Source: an uncultured Clostridia bacterium (GTDB taxonomy: Bacteria > Bacillota > Clostridia > Peptostreptococcales > Anaerovoracaceae). Taken from it: a stretch of 64,000 nucleotides of DNA. Under the pieces are notes generated by a model. The model was not told where the DNA came from and did no database searches. It saw only the letters and a program-made list of their open reading frames with translations. The stretch covers positions 8,346-72,345 of the forward strand of contig CAKQOE010000007.1 of NCBI GenBank assembly GCA_934255545.1. The letters are read 5' to 3'. Shown in pieces: positions 7,893-16,406 of the stretch. Positions within the stretch are counted from its first letter, which is position 1; each line of letters starts with the position of its first letter. The translations under genes were made by a program, and so were the position numbers.

Positions 7893-10466
7893 CTATTTAA
7901 TATTTAAAACCAGAGTACCTCCGGTGATTGGATAGTCAATATCCAGATCTATCCTGTATCTTCCATCATCGTTCACCGGTATCCTGCATTTCGCCCCCTG
8001 TTCTACAGTTCTCTCATTGTATACAGGCTCATATGCTCCGCTTCCTTCATCGTACAGGTATATCTTTAATTTCACTTTTGCCGCATCCGGTGTCCATGTA
8101 CCTGAAAATACCAGCTCGTCGCCTCCATCAAGTTCCAATTCATTCCACGCTGTAACTTCTTTATGCGACTCAATGCCAGAAATATCAAAACTCATACTTT
8201 TATGATAATACTTCGTATCCTTCGCATCACCGTACTTTTCATGCAGAAATATATTATTGAGCTTATAGGCGATGGCTTCACCATATATCGGAGGTACTGC
8301 TGATGACAAAGAATCTGATGCTACATGTACAGCAAAATAAACAGGCTCTCCGTTATATGCGCCGTACCCGGCGCATACAGAATGTATCAGACCCTTATTA
8401 TCAATGCCTTCATCTACTGATAATCCAAATGATGCAGAGATCCTCACATTTTGAGCTGTTTCACGGCATTGATGCTCGCTGAGATGGTAATAGTCATATC
8501 CATTATCAGCCCTGTACTGAAAGTACCATCCAAGGCTTTCACGAAAAATCTTCCGTAATTCCGTGCGCTGCTCTGTGTTAAGATCTTTATCTTTACTGTC
8601 TTTCTTCGATTCATCTCCTATAAGCTGCAACATTGCACCTGCTAAATCGTAAAGCTTCATGTCGTACTGTCCTGCAGCTAGTTTTATTCTTGACCATTCA
8701 TTGCCCGCAGAAGTTATATCTTCAGCTACTTCATCCGGCGCATAAAGCTCTTTTAACTGTTCAACAGTCCTGTCATCAGCATTTATTATGGCATACTCCT
8801 TTCCAGTATTTGATATTTCACTAAATGCCTGACGCAATGTTATATCCTGCCCGCCATGATATCCCTGCAGCCAGTTTTTTATGCGACTTCCGTCACTGAG
8901 ATCAAAGCCGTCAGACGGCACTTCCATTTCCATACAGTCAGCATCCTGTTCCATAAGCACTGCCGCTACTAATGGTGACGCCGCCGCTCCCGGAACTACT
9001 GAGATCTCAGTGTTGCCTATTGATGCTATCACATTACCGTCAGCATCAATCATCACAGCATTTACAGTTAATCCTTTCTCTATAAGTTCAGCAAAATTTT
9101 CATCCAGTCTCTTTTGAATCCCCTTATAATCAGAATTTCCTGCTACAGTCCCGGCGTCACCGCCGTAATTATTACCTGAAAAATTTCCACCCTCATTGCC
9201 CGAATGCGAATGCATAACTGAAAGCGCGACGCCTCCGGCGACAAGTACGACTGCGCATAATACCGCCGACACCGCGACCGCCGCTGTGCGGCGGCTCTTT
9301 GCTCCTGCATTATTGCTGCCCTTATCATTATTTAAAATATTCATCACCCTGCTCTTAAAATACCTTCTGTCTGACATAAATACCGCTGACCCGTATCTGA
9401 CAGCTCCGACCGGAGCAGCTTCAATGAGCACTTTAGCGTATGACCTGCGCGCTTCGTTGTCCATGTCCTTTACGGCGATATCGTCACAGCTCAGCTCCAT
9501 ATCCCTTCTGAACATAGATACTGCAAGCCATACGAGCGGGTCGAACCACAGAAGTGCCGCAATGAAAACTGCAGCGCTCATTTTAAGCTGGTCACGGCGC
9601 GCTGTATGCGCCAGCTCATGCCTCAGCACATTGTCTGTCTGCACACGATCCATTCCGACCGGGATAAATACAGCAGGTCTTACTACGCCTAATGTAAACG
9701 GAGCTGCAATATCCGAGCTTTCAAATACCCTGACTTTGCTGTTTTTAAGCCTGCCGCTGCCGGCAGCGGAGCTACGATCCTCCGGCTTCACCAGGCATGC
9801 TGTTTTAAGCTTTCTTCTGAGAGATACGTATCGTGCCGCATTTATAAATATCATAAATAATGCTGCTACGATATACAGCACGCCTGTAGCGTTGATGGCT
9901 TTGCTGTATTTTCCTGATGTCAGATCGGCTTCCAGACTGCTCACGCGCGCTGCCGCGCTCAACGCTGACGAAATTATTTTATGCTGTTTAAATCTCTGTT
10001 CTTCAGGTATAGCAGGTGATGCCGCTGATCCATCGTAACCGGATACAGTCACACTTGATCTGCCATCTGATGCCGAGTTTACCGTAACATCTGCTGATTC
10101 CGAAATTTTTGATCCCGAAGCTTGCGATCCCAATGTATCTGACATTTCATCCTGCAGATCAGTATTCCCCTGAATAGGCTCCGGCAGATCAGTATTTTGT
10201 ACATCCGTATACGAAGCTGCGCCCTCGTTAAACTGCGATAGTACACCCGACGGCATTACGCTGACAGCAGATCCCGCGATCAGTAAAAATACTGCCGCGC
10301 CTGTCATACACCACATGCGATACGCGTATCTGCGCGGCGCTTTCATACAGCGACTTACCGCCGCACTGAAGATGATCAAAGGCGCTGTTATAACGGCTGT
10401 TAATATCATTCGTATAAAAAATATCGATATGATATTTACAACATTTACAATAATATCCGGCATCAT
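7893..10466 (-). CDS. blaR1: BlaR1/MecR1-like M56 metallopeptidase sensor
   Basis: Membrane sensor-protease that should cleave the BlaI-type repressor encoded just upstream. Segments near 10-37, 51-70, 193-212 and 295-318 are hydrophobic. The gluzincin motif HELAH is at 283-287 and the third zinc ligand is probably Glu324 in ELSCDD. A further membrane segment near 395-415 leads to an outer domain of about 440 residues. That domain has penicillin-binding-like stretches, but I cannot find an intact S-x-x-K (the equivalent place reads ASPLVAAVLM), and it ends in a beta-rich region of about 100 residues not usual in BlaR1. At 857 residues it is longer than BlaR1 (about 600). A linker at 80-150 is low complexity. 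It probably senses something other than, or in addition to, covalent beta-lactam binding. Confidence 0.82.
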   Translation of the reverse strand: MMPDIIVNVVNIISIFFIRMILTAVITAPLIIFSAAVSRCMKAPRRYAYRMWCMTGAAVFLLIAGSAVSVMPSGVLSQFNEGAASYTDVQNTDLPEPIQGNTDLQDEMSDTLGSQASGSKISESADVTVNSASDGRSSVTVSGYDGSAASPAIPEEQRFKQHKIISSALSAAARVSSLEADLTSGKYSKAINATGVLYIVAALFMIFINAARYVSLRRKLKTACLVKPEDRSSAAGSGRLKNSKVRVFESSDIAAPFTLGVVRPAVFIPVGMDRVQTDNVLRHELAHTARRDQLKMSAAVFIAALLWFDPLVWLAVSMFRRDMELSCDDIAVKDMDNEARRSYAKVLIEAAPVGAVRYGSAVFMSDRRYFKSRVMNILNNDKGSNNAGAKSRRTAAVAVSAVLCAVVLVAGGVALSVMHSHSGNEGGNFSGNNYGGDAGTVAGNSDYKGIQKRLDENFAELIEKGLTVNAVMIDADGNVIASIGNTEISVVPGAAASPLVAAVLMEQDADCMEMEVPSDGFDLSDGSRIKNWLQGYHGGQDITLRQAFSEISNTGKEYAIINADDRTVEQLKELYAPDEVAEDITSAGNEWSRIKLAAGQYDMKLYDLAGAMLQLIGDESKKDSKDKDLNTEQRTELRKIFRESLGWYFQYRADNGYDYYHLSEHQCRETAQNVRISASFGLSVDEGIDNKGLIHSVCAGYGAYNGEPVYFAVHVASDSLSSAVPPIYGEAIAYKLNNIFLHEKYGDAKDTKYYHKSMSFDISGIESHKEVTAWNELELDGGDELVFSGTWTPDAAKVKLKIYLYDEGSGAYEPVYNERTVEQGAKCRIPVNDDGRYRIDLDIDYPITGGTLVLNIK
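9152..9165. repeat. TCAC-core hairpin repeat inside blaR1
   Basis: Arms CGGCG and CGCCG flank TCAC. It encodes Gly-Asp-Ala-Gly in the Gly/Asn-rich linker between the last membrane segment and the outer domain. Confidence 0.5.
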
Positions 10467-10469
10467 ATG

Positions 10470-10847
10470 CTATTCCCCACTGTCGTCATCTTCAGCCGTA
10501 AAGCTGTCTATAAGATTTTTCAGGTCCTCCGCGTCACTTTCCGAAAGCGACCGACCTCCGAGAAACGCTGTTATAAATGAAGGAAGCGAACCCTTGAAAC
10601 GGCTCTTTACCACATACTCCGACTCCGCCCGCTGGCATTTTTCCTTTTCAATAAGTACTGAAACAACAGAATCTTCGTTTTTTATAAAGCCCTTCTCACA
10701 CATTTTCCGTATGACCGTATAGGTAGTCGGCTTTTTCCATCCGAGCGCTTCCGCGCACAGCTTCACAAGCTCCCCCGAACGCACAGGCGCATTCTCCCAC
10801 ACGACCTCCATAAACCTGAAATCACTCTCGCAAAGTCTAAGCTCCAT
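10470..10847 (-). CDS. blaI: BlaI/MecI/CopY-family repressor
   Basis: Winged-helix repressor of 125 residues, the expected length. The recognition helix region reads LGWKKPTTYTVIRKMCEKGF, typical of BlaI (W-x-x-x-T-V), followed by a C-terminal dimer region. I start at 10847 (MELRLCESD) because AAGGAG sits 8 nt upstream; an earlier ATG 14 codons before has no site. Its stop and the blaR1 start are only 3 nt apart, giving the classical repressor-sensor operon order. Two dyads at 10904-10948 in the promoter are candidate operators for autoregulation. No beta-lactamase gene lies in the window, so the regulated targets are elsewhere or wall-related. Confidence 0.9.
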   Translation of the reverse strand: MELRLCESDFRFMEVVWENAPVRSGELVKLCAEALGWKKPTTYTVIRKMCEKGFIKNEDSVVSVLIEKEKCQRAESEYVVKSRFKGSLPSFITAFLGGRSLSESDAEDLKNLIDSFTAEDDDSGE

Positions 10848-10903
10848 CAGACATTCTCCTTTTAAAATAACTAAGTAAACCGGTTTCAAAGCGTAATACG
10901 CCC

Positions 10904-10960
10904 GGTTGGTTTATGATTACCAACCATATTTAGTTTATAACCGTAAACCACGTTTGTCAA
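10904..10960 (-). promoter_or_regulatory. Promoter and candidate operators of blaI-blaR1
   Basis: On the minus strand a consensus TTGACA (10960-10955) is followed by TATAAA at 15 nt or TAAACT at 17 nt. A dyad GTTTA-N6-TAAAC (10933-10948) covers the spacer and -10, and a second dyad GGTTGGT-N8-ACCAACC (10904-10925) lies just downstream. Both contain GTTTAT/GGTTTA-like half-sites. Position and symmetry fit BlaI-type autorepression. Confidence 0.65.
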
Positions 10961-11010
10961 TATATATTGTACATTTTTTGATACACCATACTACTTTTAC
11001 CCATTATTGA

Positions 11011-11354
11011 TCAGCAAATACATCTGCACTTACGCTTTGCTGACTTCTTATCCCATTTCAGGTCAGCAAAATCATAATTTGCCTTTGCTGCTGACTTTTC
11101 CTCGCATTCCGGGTCAGCAAACGCCGCATTTTTCACCTTTTGCTGATCCTTCCAAACGCCAAGAGTCAGCAAATATCGCATTTCTCACTTTTTGCTGACC
11201 TTTTACATCGCTCCAAGTCAGCAAACGCCGCTTTTCTCACCTTTTGCTGACCTTTCCAAACGCCAGGATTCAGCAAACGCTCCATATTTTCCACTTCGCT
11301 GACTTTTCTACACTCGTCGGATCAGCAAGCAGCATCAAAAAATATATATGCTGA
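11011..11354. repeat. 52-nt-period array of TCAGCA/TGCTGA dyads, seven units
   Basis: TCAGCA starts at 11011, 11063, 11114, 11166, 11218, 11270 and 11322; TGCTGA (once CGCTGA) starts at 11038, 11089, 11141, 11193, 11245, 11297 and 11349. Unit spacing is 52 nt (one is 51). In most units the arms extend to GTCAGCAAA and TTTGCTGAC with about 17 nt between. Units three and five are nearly identical in their loops and tails, so a 104-nt super-repeat is visible. The + strand is pyrimidine-rich between arms. No coding frame persists because 52 is not a multiple of three. It sits between the blaI promoter and the DUF554 terminator. Confidence 0.9.
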
Positions 11355-11362
11355 CAAAAAAT

Positions 11363-11415
11363 AAAAACTACCGGCACCGTCCGGGCACAAGACCCAGGAC
11401 CGCACCGGCAGTTCC
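11363..11415 (-). terminator. Terminator of the DUF554 gene
   Basis: Read on the minus strand, AACTGCCGG and GGTCC segments pair with GGAC and CCGGTAGTT across an imperfect stem, followed by TTTTTATTTTTT. It lies 45-95 nt past the stop codon of the DUF554 gene. Confidence 0.75.
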
Positions 11416-11458
11416 ATAAATTTTTAAGTAATTAATATACCGCAACGACCGCGCCATC

Positions 11459-12247
11459 CTAAAACAGTCCGCGCAGTATCACCCACACCACCGGCACGAG
11501 CAGCGCAGGCAGCATGTTCAGCGTCTTTATATCCTTTATCTTTAAAATCGATATACCGGAGCTGGCGATCAGAAAACCGCCGACGATAGAGATCTCGGTC
11601 ATAAGCTCAGCCGACATAAAATCTCCCAGTAGCGTAGCCAGCAGATATATCGCCCCCTGCCAGCAGAAAAGCACCGGCGCGGCGAGTATCATGCCTATAC
11701 CGTATGTAGACGCCAGCACAGCCGACGTTACAAGATCGAGCGTGGCGTTCGTAAAAAGATAAGTATTGTCGCCGTAAAGCGCGCTCTGTATCGGTCCGAG
11801 TATCGAAAGCGTGCCTATGCAATAAAGCAGTATGCCCGTCGAAAGCCCCTCGCCCAGACGATTTTCCTTAACCGGAGGCACCGTATCCAGAGCGCCGACA
11901 CCGGACGCATCACTCCCGTCAACAGCTCCGGCAGCATCAGCAGTGCCACACGCGCCTGCCCCTGATCTCTTCGGCTTCTGCAGCCTGAGAGTCAGCGCCT
12001 GAAATCTCTTGTCTATATCTATGACAGTCCCGATAAGACATCCTATCGCAAGGCTCACGATAAAAAGCACAGGATAAACGCTCTTCGGCATATTCTGCAC
12101 CACTGCATTTATCCCAAGCCCGGTCGCCGCCAACCCCATAGCCGTAAAAAGCGCGTCAGAATACTGCGGCTTTATCCCCTTCTTAAGCAAAGCCCCCACA
12201 GTACTCCCCATTATTATAGTTATAGTGTTTACTATCGTTCCTATCAT
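11459..12247 (-). CDS. DUF554 family integral membrane protein
   Basis: Membrane protein of 262 residues with about seven hydrophobic segments. The N-terminus MIGTIVNTITIIMGSTVGAL and the stretch AMGLAATGLGINAV are typical of DUF554 (B. subtilis YdfK-like); the family has no settled function. A hydrophilic insert rich in Ala, Gly, Asp and Ser (about residues 92-128) separates the two halves and looks like an unstructured loop. The start follows AGGAG at 8 nt. It stands alone between the TPR gene and the dyad array. Confidence 0.85.
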   Translation of the reverse strand: MIGTIVNTITIIMGSTVGALLKKGIKPQYSDALFTAMGLAATGLGINAVVQNMPKSVYPVLFIVSLAIGCLIGTVIDIDKRFQALTLRLQKPKRSGAGACGTADAAGAVDGSDASGVGALDTVPPVKENRLGEGLSTGILLYCIGTLSILGPIQSALYGDNTYLFTNATLDLVTSAVLASTYGIGMILAAPVLFCWQGAIYLLATLLGDFMSAELMTEISIVGGFLIASSGISILKIKDIKTLNMLPALLVPVVWVILRGLF

Positions 12248-12322
12248 ATATCTGCTCCTGCATTTTCAGATTCAATTCCATTCAATTCCATTATCCTGCA
12301 GCGTTTTACTTTTACATCCACT

Positions 12323-12338
12323 CGCGCGGTGACGCGCG
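12323..12338. repeat. GTGA-core hairpin repeat, intergenic copy
   Basis: CGCGCG-GTGA-CGCGCG with perfect 6-bp arms, between the TPR and DUF554 genes. The 16-mer is identical to the copy at 40800-40815. Confidence 0.75.
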
Positions 12339-12359
12339 CACGTATATAGCTTTTATTAA

Positions 12360-13328
12360 TTATTCCGCACTGTTCCGTACAAGATCCATCTTCTTCTTAT
12401 ACTTCTCAGCATTCACCTCATCGCCTAAAGCGTTATAAGCGATAACGAGCTCCGCCATGATCTCAGCGCCGGAAGGATCGCCCTTAAGCGCCTCCTTCAG
12501 CATCGCGACAGCATCATCATAACGCCCGGTACGGCTGTAGCCGACTCCCAGATAATACGGCAGCGGCCACCATTCCATATGCTTAGTATCCTTGTACTGC
12601 TCAAGTATAGACAGCCCCTCGTTCCAACGCCCGCCGATAACGAGCTCATAGCCCTTCTCTATCTTCACAGGCTCCTCAAGCTCCTTCAGGCGGTCGCGTA
12701 TCTCCATCCGCTCAGAGCAAGGTCCGGATAGCTTCAGAAAACGATCCCACGCGATCTGCGCGTCACGATACTTACCGGCATTCAGATAAGCAAAACCGAG
12801 GTAATAATACGTCTTATCAAGATCAGGAGCCAGCTCCTGCAGCCGTATAAGCGATTCAAACACTTCAGTCTTAAAATCAGTCACAAACTGCTTGTCATCG
12901 CTCTCAAGATAAAGATTCCTGCAGACGAGCATATAATTATAAAGCGCGTCAACATTGTCCGGCTCCATCACGAGCGCCGCGCGCAGCGTTATACACGCCC
13001 CCTCAAGCTCATCATGCTTAGCCTGCTCCATGCCGACTATCACCACAGACTTCACGATGTCCTTATTTACATAGTTAAGGAACGTCCTGTACTGCGGCAC
13101 ATACTTGAAAGTCGGGTCTATCCCCATGATATTTACCATTCCAAGCGTGAAATACTTAAACTCTATGCCCTTGTTCGCAGCCAGCGCTCCAACCATATCC
13201 TTCTTGACAGGCATAGGCACATTGCGCATAAAATCAAGCCTCTCGCGCTTCACATACTCCGGCATGAGCTCCAGGAACACATAGTCACCCAGATACTTCA
13301 CAAAATATTTATTAAGGCGGTCGTTCAT
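12360..13328 (-). CDS. Tetratricopeptide repeat protein
   Basis: Predicted soluble protein of 322 residues. Helical repeats with TPR spacing are clear at about residues 85-120 (ACITLRAALVMEPDNVDALY), 155-185 (DKTYYYLGFAYLNAGKYRDA) and 250-310 (YYLGVGYSRTGRYDDAVAML). There is no signal peptide or membrane segment. I start at 13328 because GGAGG lies 5 nt upstream. TPR domains mediate protein contacts; no partner can be named. The gene is preceded by the fold-back element at 13415-13642, which may lie in its leader. Confidence 0.8.
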   Translation of the reverse strand: MNDRLNKYFVKYLGDYVFLELMPEYVKRERLDFMRNVPMPVKKDMVGALAANKGIEFKYFTLGMVNIMGIDPTFKYVPQYRTFLNYVNKDIVKSVVIVGMEQAKHDELEGACITLRAALVMEPDNVDALYNYMLVCRNLYLESDDKQFVTDFKTEVFESLIRLQELAPDLDKTYYYLGFAYLNAGKYRDAQIAWDRFLKLSGPCSERMEIRDRLKELEEPVKIEKGYELVIGGRWNEGLSILEQYKDTKHMEWWPLPYYLGVGYSRTGRYDDAVAMLKEALKGDPSGAEIMAELVIAYNALGDEVNAEKYKKKMDLVRNSAE

Positions 13329-13414
13329 ATACACCTCCGTCAATTATAGCGCTGCATGCGCGTTAGTATAATTATACTTTATTGCAACTACTATTATTAC
13401 AAAGATGCTGCAGA

Positions 13415-13642
13415 GCTGATGAACATACGGATAAGCGGAGCGTCGGAGCAGAATGGTGATGCTTTCCGCGAGGTGAACAGGACCCGTAACGTCAAAAATA
13501 TGTTTGAGCGCTTATAATGGTTGAATTTTTCGAAGGAAAATTCTTTCTCTGCCGCGAGTTATTTTTGACAAAAAGTTCTGTGAACCGAGTGGAAAAAAGC
13601 ATCCCATTCTGCGACCGCGGAGTGTTCCGTATGTTCATCAGC
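13415..13642. repeat. Long imperfect fold-back (inverted repeat) element
   Basis: The left end (13415-13431, GCTGATGAACATACGGA) is matched exactly by the reverse complement of 13626-13642. Further in, GCAGAATGG, GATGCTTT and GTCAAAAATA recur in inverted form, and the centre has an inner hairpin, GAATTTTTC/GGAAAATTC, at about 13523-13543. The whole region would fold into one long interrupted hairpin. No protein-coding frame of note occupies it. Confidence 0.75.
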
Positions 13643-13675
13643 AATTACGCATCCTGTACCTGTAAAAACACGTTA

Positions 13676-14548
13676 TTACAGCATCCTGAAGCGCTCATCC
13701 TTCCACATCTCGCTGTGCTTCTGCGCGACCTCAAGCTGCTTTATCATAGACTCGCGGTCGTCAGGCAGGTCGCCCTTGAGCGACACATAATTTGACGCAT
13801 GGTTGCTGCGGAAGACGCATTTTCTGGTAACATGTATATTTTCAAGCATGAGCTGCGCTTCCTTGAGCACCTCATCAGGCCTCAGCAGCTCAAACTCGCC
13901 TCTCATCATCTCATCGTGAAGCGGAGTTCCTGGAACTACCATGAGCGTCAGGAAGCTCACGTAAGTCGGCTCCATCTCTGATATCATCGTACCCGTGTCT
14001 ATAGCGTTCTCGCGCCACATCTTACGTCCGCCGATGCCTGAAAGGAACGTCAGTGAAGTCGGTATGCCAAGCCTCTCTGACTTCTTTACGGCAGCGATCA
14101 TCTCCTCGCGAGTCTCGCCCTTCTGTATCTTGTCGAGTATGACCTGATTGCCTGACTCACAGCCCATGTATATGATGCCGAGCCCGTGAGCCTTGAGCTC
14201 CAGCAGCTCATCGTCAGTCTTTCTGAGTATATCCTTCGCTCTGCCGTATATGCCGACTCTCTCGCATTCAGGGAAGAGCTCTTCTATCTTTTCGAGGATC
14301 GCAATCAGGTATGAATTCTTACATACGAGCGCGTCGCCGTCTGCGAGGAATATCTTTTCTATGCGTCTGTAGTACTGACGGGCCATCGCCAGATCTTCAA
14401 ACACCTCGTCAAGCGATCTGATCCTGAATTTCTTTGCCTTGAATGAACTGCAGAACGTGCACTTGTTGTGCGCGCATCCTATAGTCACCTGCAGGATATA
14501 GCTGTACGCTTCGCTTGGTGGTCTGTAAATATCTCCTTCGTATCTCAT
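13676..14548 (-). CDS. Radical SAM protein of unknown substrate
   Basis: A 290-residue radical S-adenosylmethionine enzyme. The cluster motif CAHNKCTFC (near residues 24-32) should bind the [4Fe-4S] cluster. It has the usual barrel features, such as FLADGDALV, IYMGCESGNQ and TFLSGIGG for SAM binding. The cysteine spacing C-x4-C-x2-C differs from the textbook C-x3-C-x2-C but is common in this clostridial subgroup. The start at 14548 follows AGGAGG at 6 nt; upstream codons lack a site. No modified substrate is evident from the neighbours (argS upstream, TPR protein downstream). Confidence 0.85.
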   Translation of the reverse strand: MRYEGDIYRPPSEAYSYILQVTIGCAHNKCTFCSSFKAKKFRIRSLDEVFEDLAMARQYYRRIEKIFLADGDALVCKNSYLIAILEKIEELFPECERVGIYGRAKDILRKTDDELLELKAHGLGIIYMGCESGNQVILDKIQKGETREEMIAAVKKSERLGIPTSLTFLSGIGGRKMWRENAIDTGTMISEMEPTYVSFLTLMVVPGTPLHDEMMRGEFELLRPDEVLKEAQLMLENIHVTRKCVFRSNHASNYVSLKGDLPDDRESMIKQLEVAQKHSEMWKDERFRML

Positions 14549-14687
14549 CTTTTTCCTCCTACATATCAACTCTGTTTTTATGCTCATACAGTCAGCGGAG
14601 CTGACGTCACGCCGAGCCCCGCTTAATATTACATATTTTTGATACTGTACTGTGATCCTTATTATTTTAAAAACGTATACGTTACTG

Positions 14688-16406
14688 TTACATCCTTTCA
14701 GGCGCAGCGATCCCGAGCAGCGCGAGACCGTTTGCGATAGTCTGCTTTGCTGCGTACACGAGCGCGAGCTTTGCCTGCTTTTCTTCTTCGTTGTCTACGA
14801 GTATGTGCTCGTCGTGATAGAACTTGTTGAAGAACTGCGCTACGTCTATAATATGACGCGTTACGACAGAAGGTTCATACTTTGCAGCCGCGTCCTGGAC
14901 TACCTCAGGGAATGACGCTATAGCCTTTACAAGCTCGTATGCCGCTTCACCCGTGATGTACTTCATGTCAGGCTTTGCTGTGCCGTTTAATACAGCTTCC
15001 GCAGACGCTCCTGCGTTTCTGAGCACGCTGCATGCTCTTGCGTGCGTATACTGAACGTAAGGGCCTGTCTCACCTTCGAAATTGAGGACCTTGTCCCATG
15101 AGAACACATAGTCCTTTATCCTGTTGTTTGAAAGCTCCTGGAACATTACAGCGCCTATGCCGACATCCTTTGCAGTCTGATCGATATCTTCCTCGGCAAC
15201 GTTCTTTTCCGCGATGACTTCCTTTGTCTTTTCGATAGCCTTTGTAAGAACGTCGAGCAGGAATACTACCTTGCCCTTTCTTGTTGACATAGTACCGTCC
15301 TCAAGACTTACCATACCGAAAGGAACGTGAACGCACTTGTCGGCCCAGTCAAAGCCCATAAGGCTCACGATCTTGAAGAGCTGCTGGAAGTGCAGGTTCT
15401 GCTGTGAAGCTACTACGTAGATGCACTTGTCGAAATCGTAAGTTTCTTTTCTGTATAATACTGCGGCGAGGTCTCTTGTGATGTAGAGAGTCGATCCGTC
15501 CTTTTTCTTGATGAGCGCCGGAGTCATGTTGTACTCTGACAGGTCTACGATCTGAGTTCCGTCAGAATCCTTCAGCAGTCCCTTTGACTCAAGGATGTCA
15601 ACTACTCTGTCCATCTTATCTGAGTAGAAGCTCTCGCCTGCGTATGAATCAAATGTGATGCCGAGCAGGTCGTAAACGTAGTTGAACTCCTTGAGTGATT
15701 CGTCTCTGAACCACTGCCAGAGAGCAGTTTCTTCCTCTGCTCCGTTTTCGAGCAGCGTGAACGTATGACGCGCTTCATCTTCAAGCGCCGGATCCTTTTC
15801 TGCTTCCTCGTGGAACTTTACATAATACTTGAGAAGTGATTTTATAGGCTCAGCCTCTACCTCTTCCTTGCTGCCCCACTTTCTGTATGCGACGATCATT
15901 TTGCCGAACTGAGTTCCGTAGTCGCCGAGGTGGTTTATCCTTACAACGTTGTAGCCGAGCGAGTCAAATATCTTGTAAAGCGAGTTGCCGATCACCGTAC
16001 TTCTTATATGACCGATGTGGAACGGCTTAGCGATGTTAGGCGAAGAGTAATCTATGCAGACTGTCTTTCCGTTACCGTCTTCACTTCCGCCGTATGCTGC
16101 GCCTGCCTTTATGACAGCGTCCACAGTAGCGCCTGCTACCTCAGCCTTGTTCATAAAGAAGTTTACGTAAGCGTTTACGTTTTCAACCTTTGAAAATGCT
16201 TCATTTCCTGCGAGCTTTTCAGCGAGATCCGCTGCTATCATCTGAGGCGCTTTTCTCATAGTCTTCGCGAGTCTGAAGCAAGGAAATGCAAAATCTCCCA
16301 TATTGCTGTCAGGCGGTATCTCTATCATCTCTCTTATGTCAGATGTCTCGAGTCCGTCTATCATTCCTGATAAAAGCTCCGCGAGCTTGTCTTTCTGTTC
16401 CTTCAT
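14688..16406 (-). CDS. argS: Arginyl-tRNA synthetase
   Basis: Class I aminoacyl-tRNA synthetase that charges tRNA-Arg in the cytoplasm. The order is typical: an N-terminal Arg-tRNA recognition domain (1-110), the catalytic core with the HIGH motif in KPFHIGHIRSTVIGN (near 130-145), an MSTRKG sequence in place of KMSKS (near 377-382), and the C-terminal DALR anticodon-binding domain ending in RM. The 572-residue length is normal. Its ATG abuts the TAG stop of the DUF523 gene (TAGATG), so the two are translationally coupled. No T-box leader is visible upstream. Confidence 0.96.
   Translation of the reverse strand: MKEQKDKLAELLSGMIDGLETSDIREMIEIPPDSNMGDFAFPCFRLAKTMRKAPQMIAADLAEKLAGNEAFSKVENVNAYVNFFMNKAEVAGATVDAVIKAGAAYGGSEDGNGKTVCIDYSSPNIAKPFHIGHIRSTVIGNSLYKIFDSLGYNVVRINHLGDYGTQFGKMIVAYRKWGSKEEVEAEPIKSLLKYYVKFHEEAEKDPALEDEARHTFTLLENGAEEETALWQWFRDESLKEFNYVYDLLGITFDSYAGESFYSDKMDRVVDILESKGLLKDSDGTQIVDLSEYNMTPALIKKKDGSTLYITRDLAAVLYRKETYDFDKCIYVVASQQNLHFQQLFKIVSLMGFDWADKCVHVPFGMVSLEDGTMSTRKGKVVFLLDVLTKAIEKTKEVIAEKNVAEEDIDQTAKDVGIGAVMFQELSNNRIKDYVFSWDKVLNFEGETGPYVQYTHARACSVLRNAGASAEAVLNGTAKPDMKYITGEAAYELVKAIASFPEVVQDAAAKYEPSVVTRHIIDVAQFFNKFYHDEHILVDNEEEKQAKLALVYAAKQTIANGLALLGIAAPERM

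Noticed and set aside
9196..10038. Plus-strand frame of 280 residues opposite blaR1
   Set aside because: Antisense shadow. The minus strand has the HELAH protease motif and family-wide similarity.
11007..11198. Small plus-strand frame of 63 residues over the first dyad array
   Set aside because: No ribosome site, and the 52-nt period breaks any frame, so the frame is accidental.
11011..11354. CRISPR array
   Set aside because: The repeated part is a 6-9 nt dyad in alternating orientation, not a 24-40 nt direct repeat, and the between-arm sequences are related to each other. No cas gene is present.
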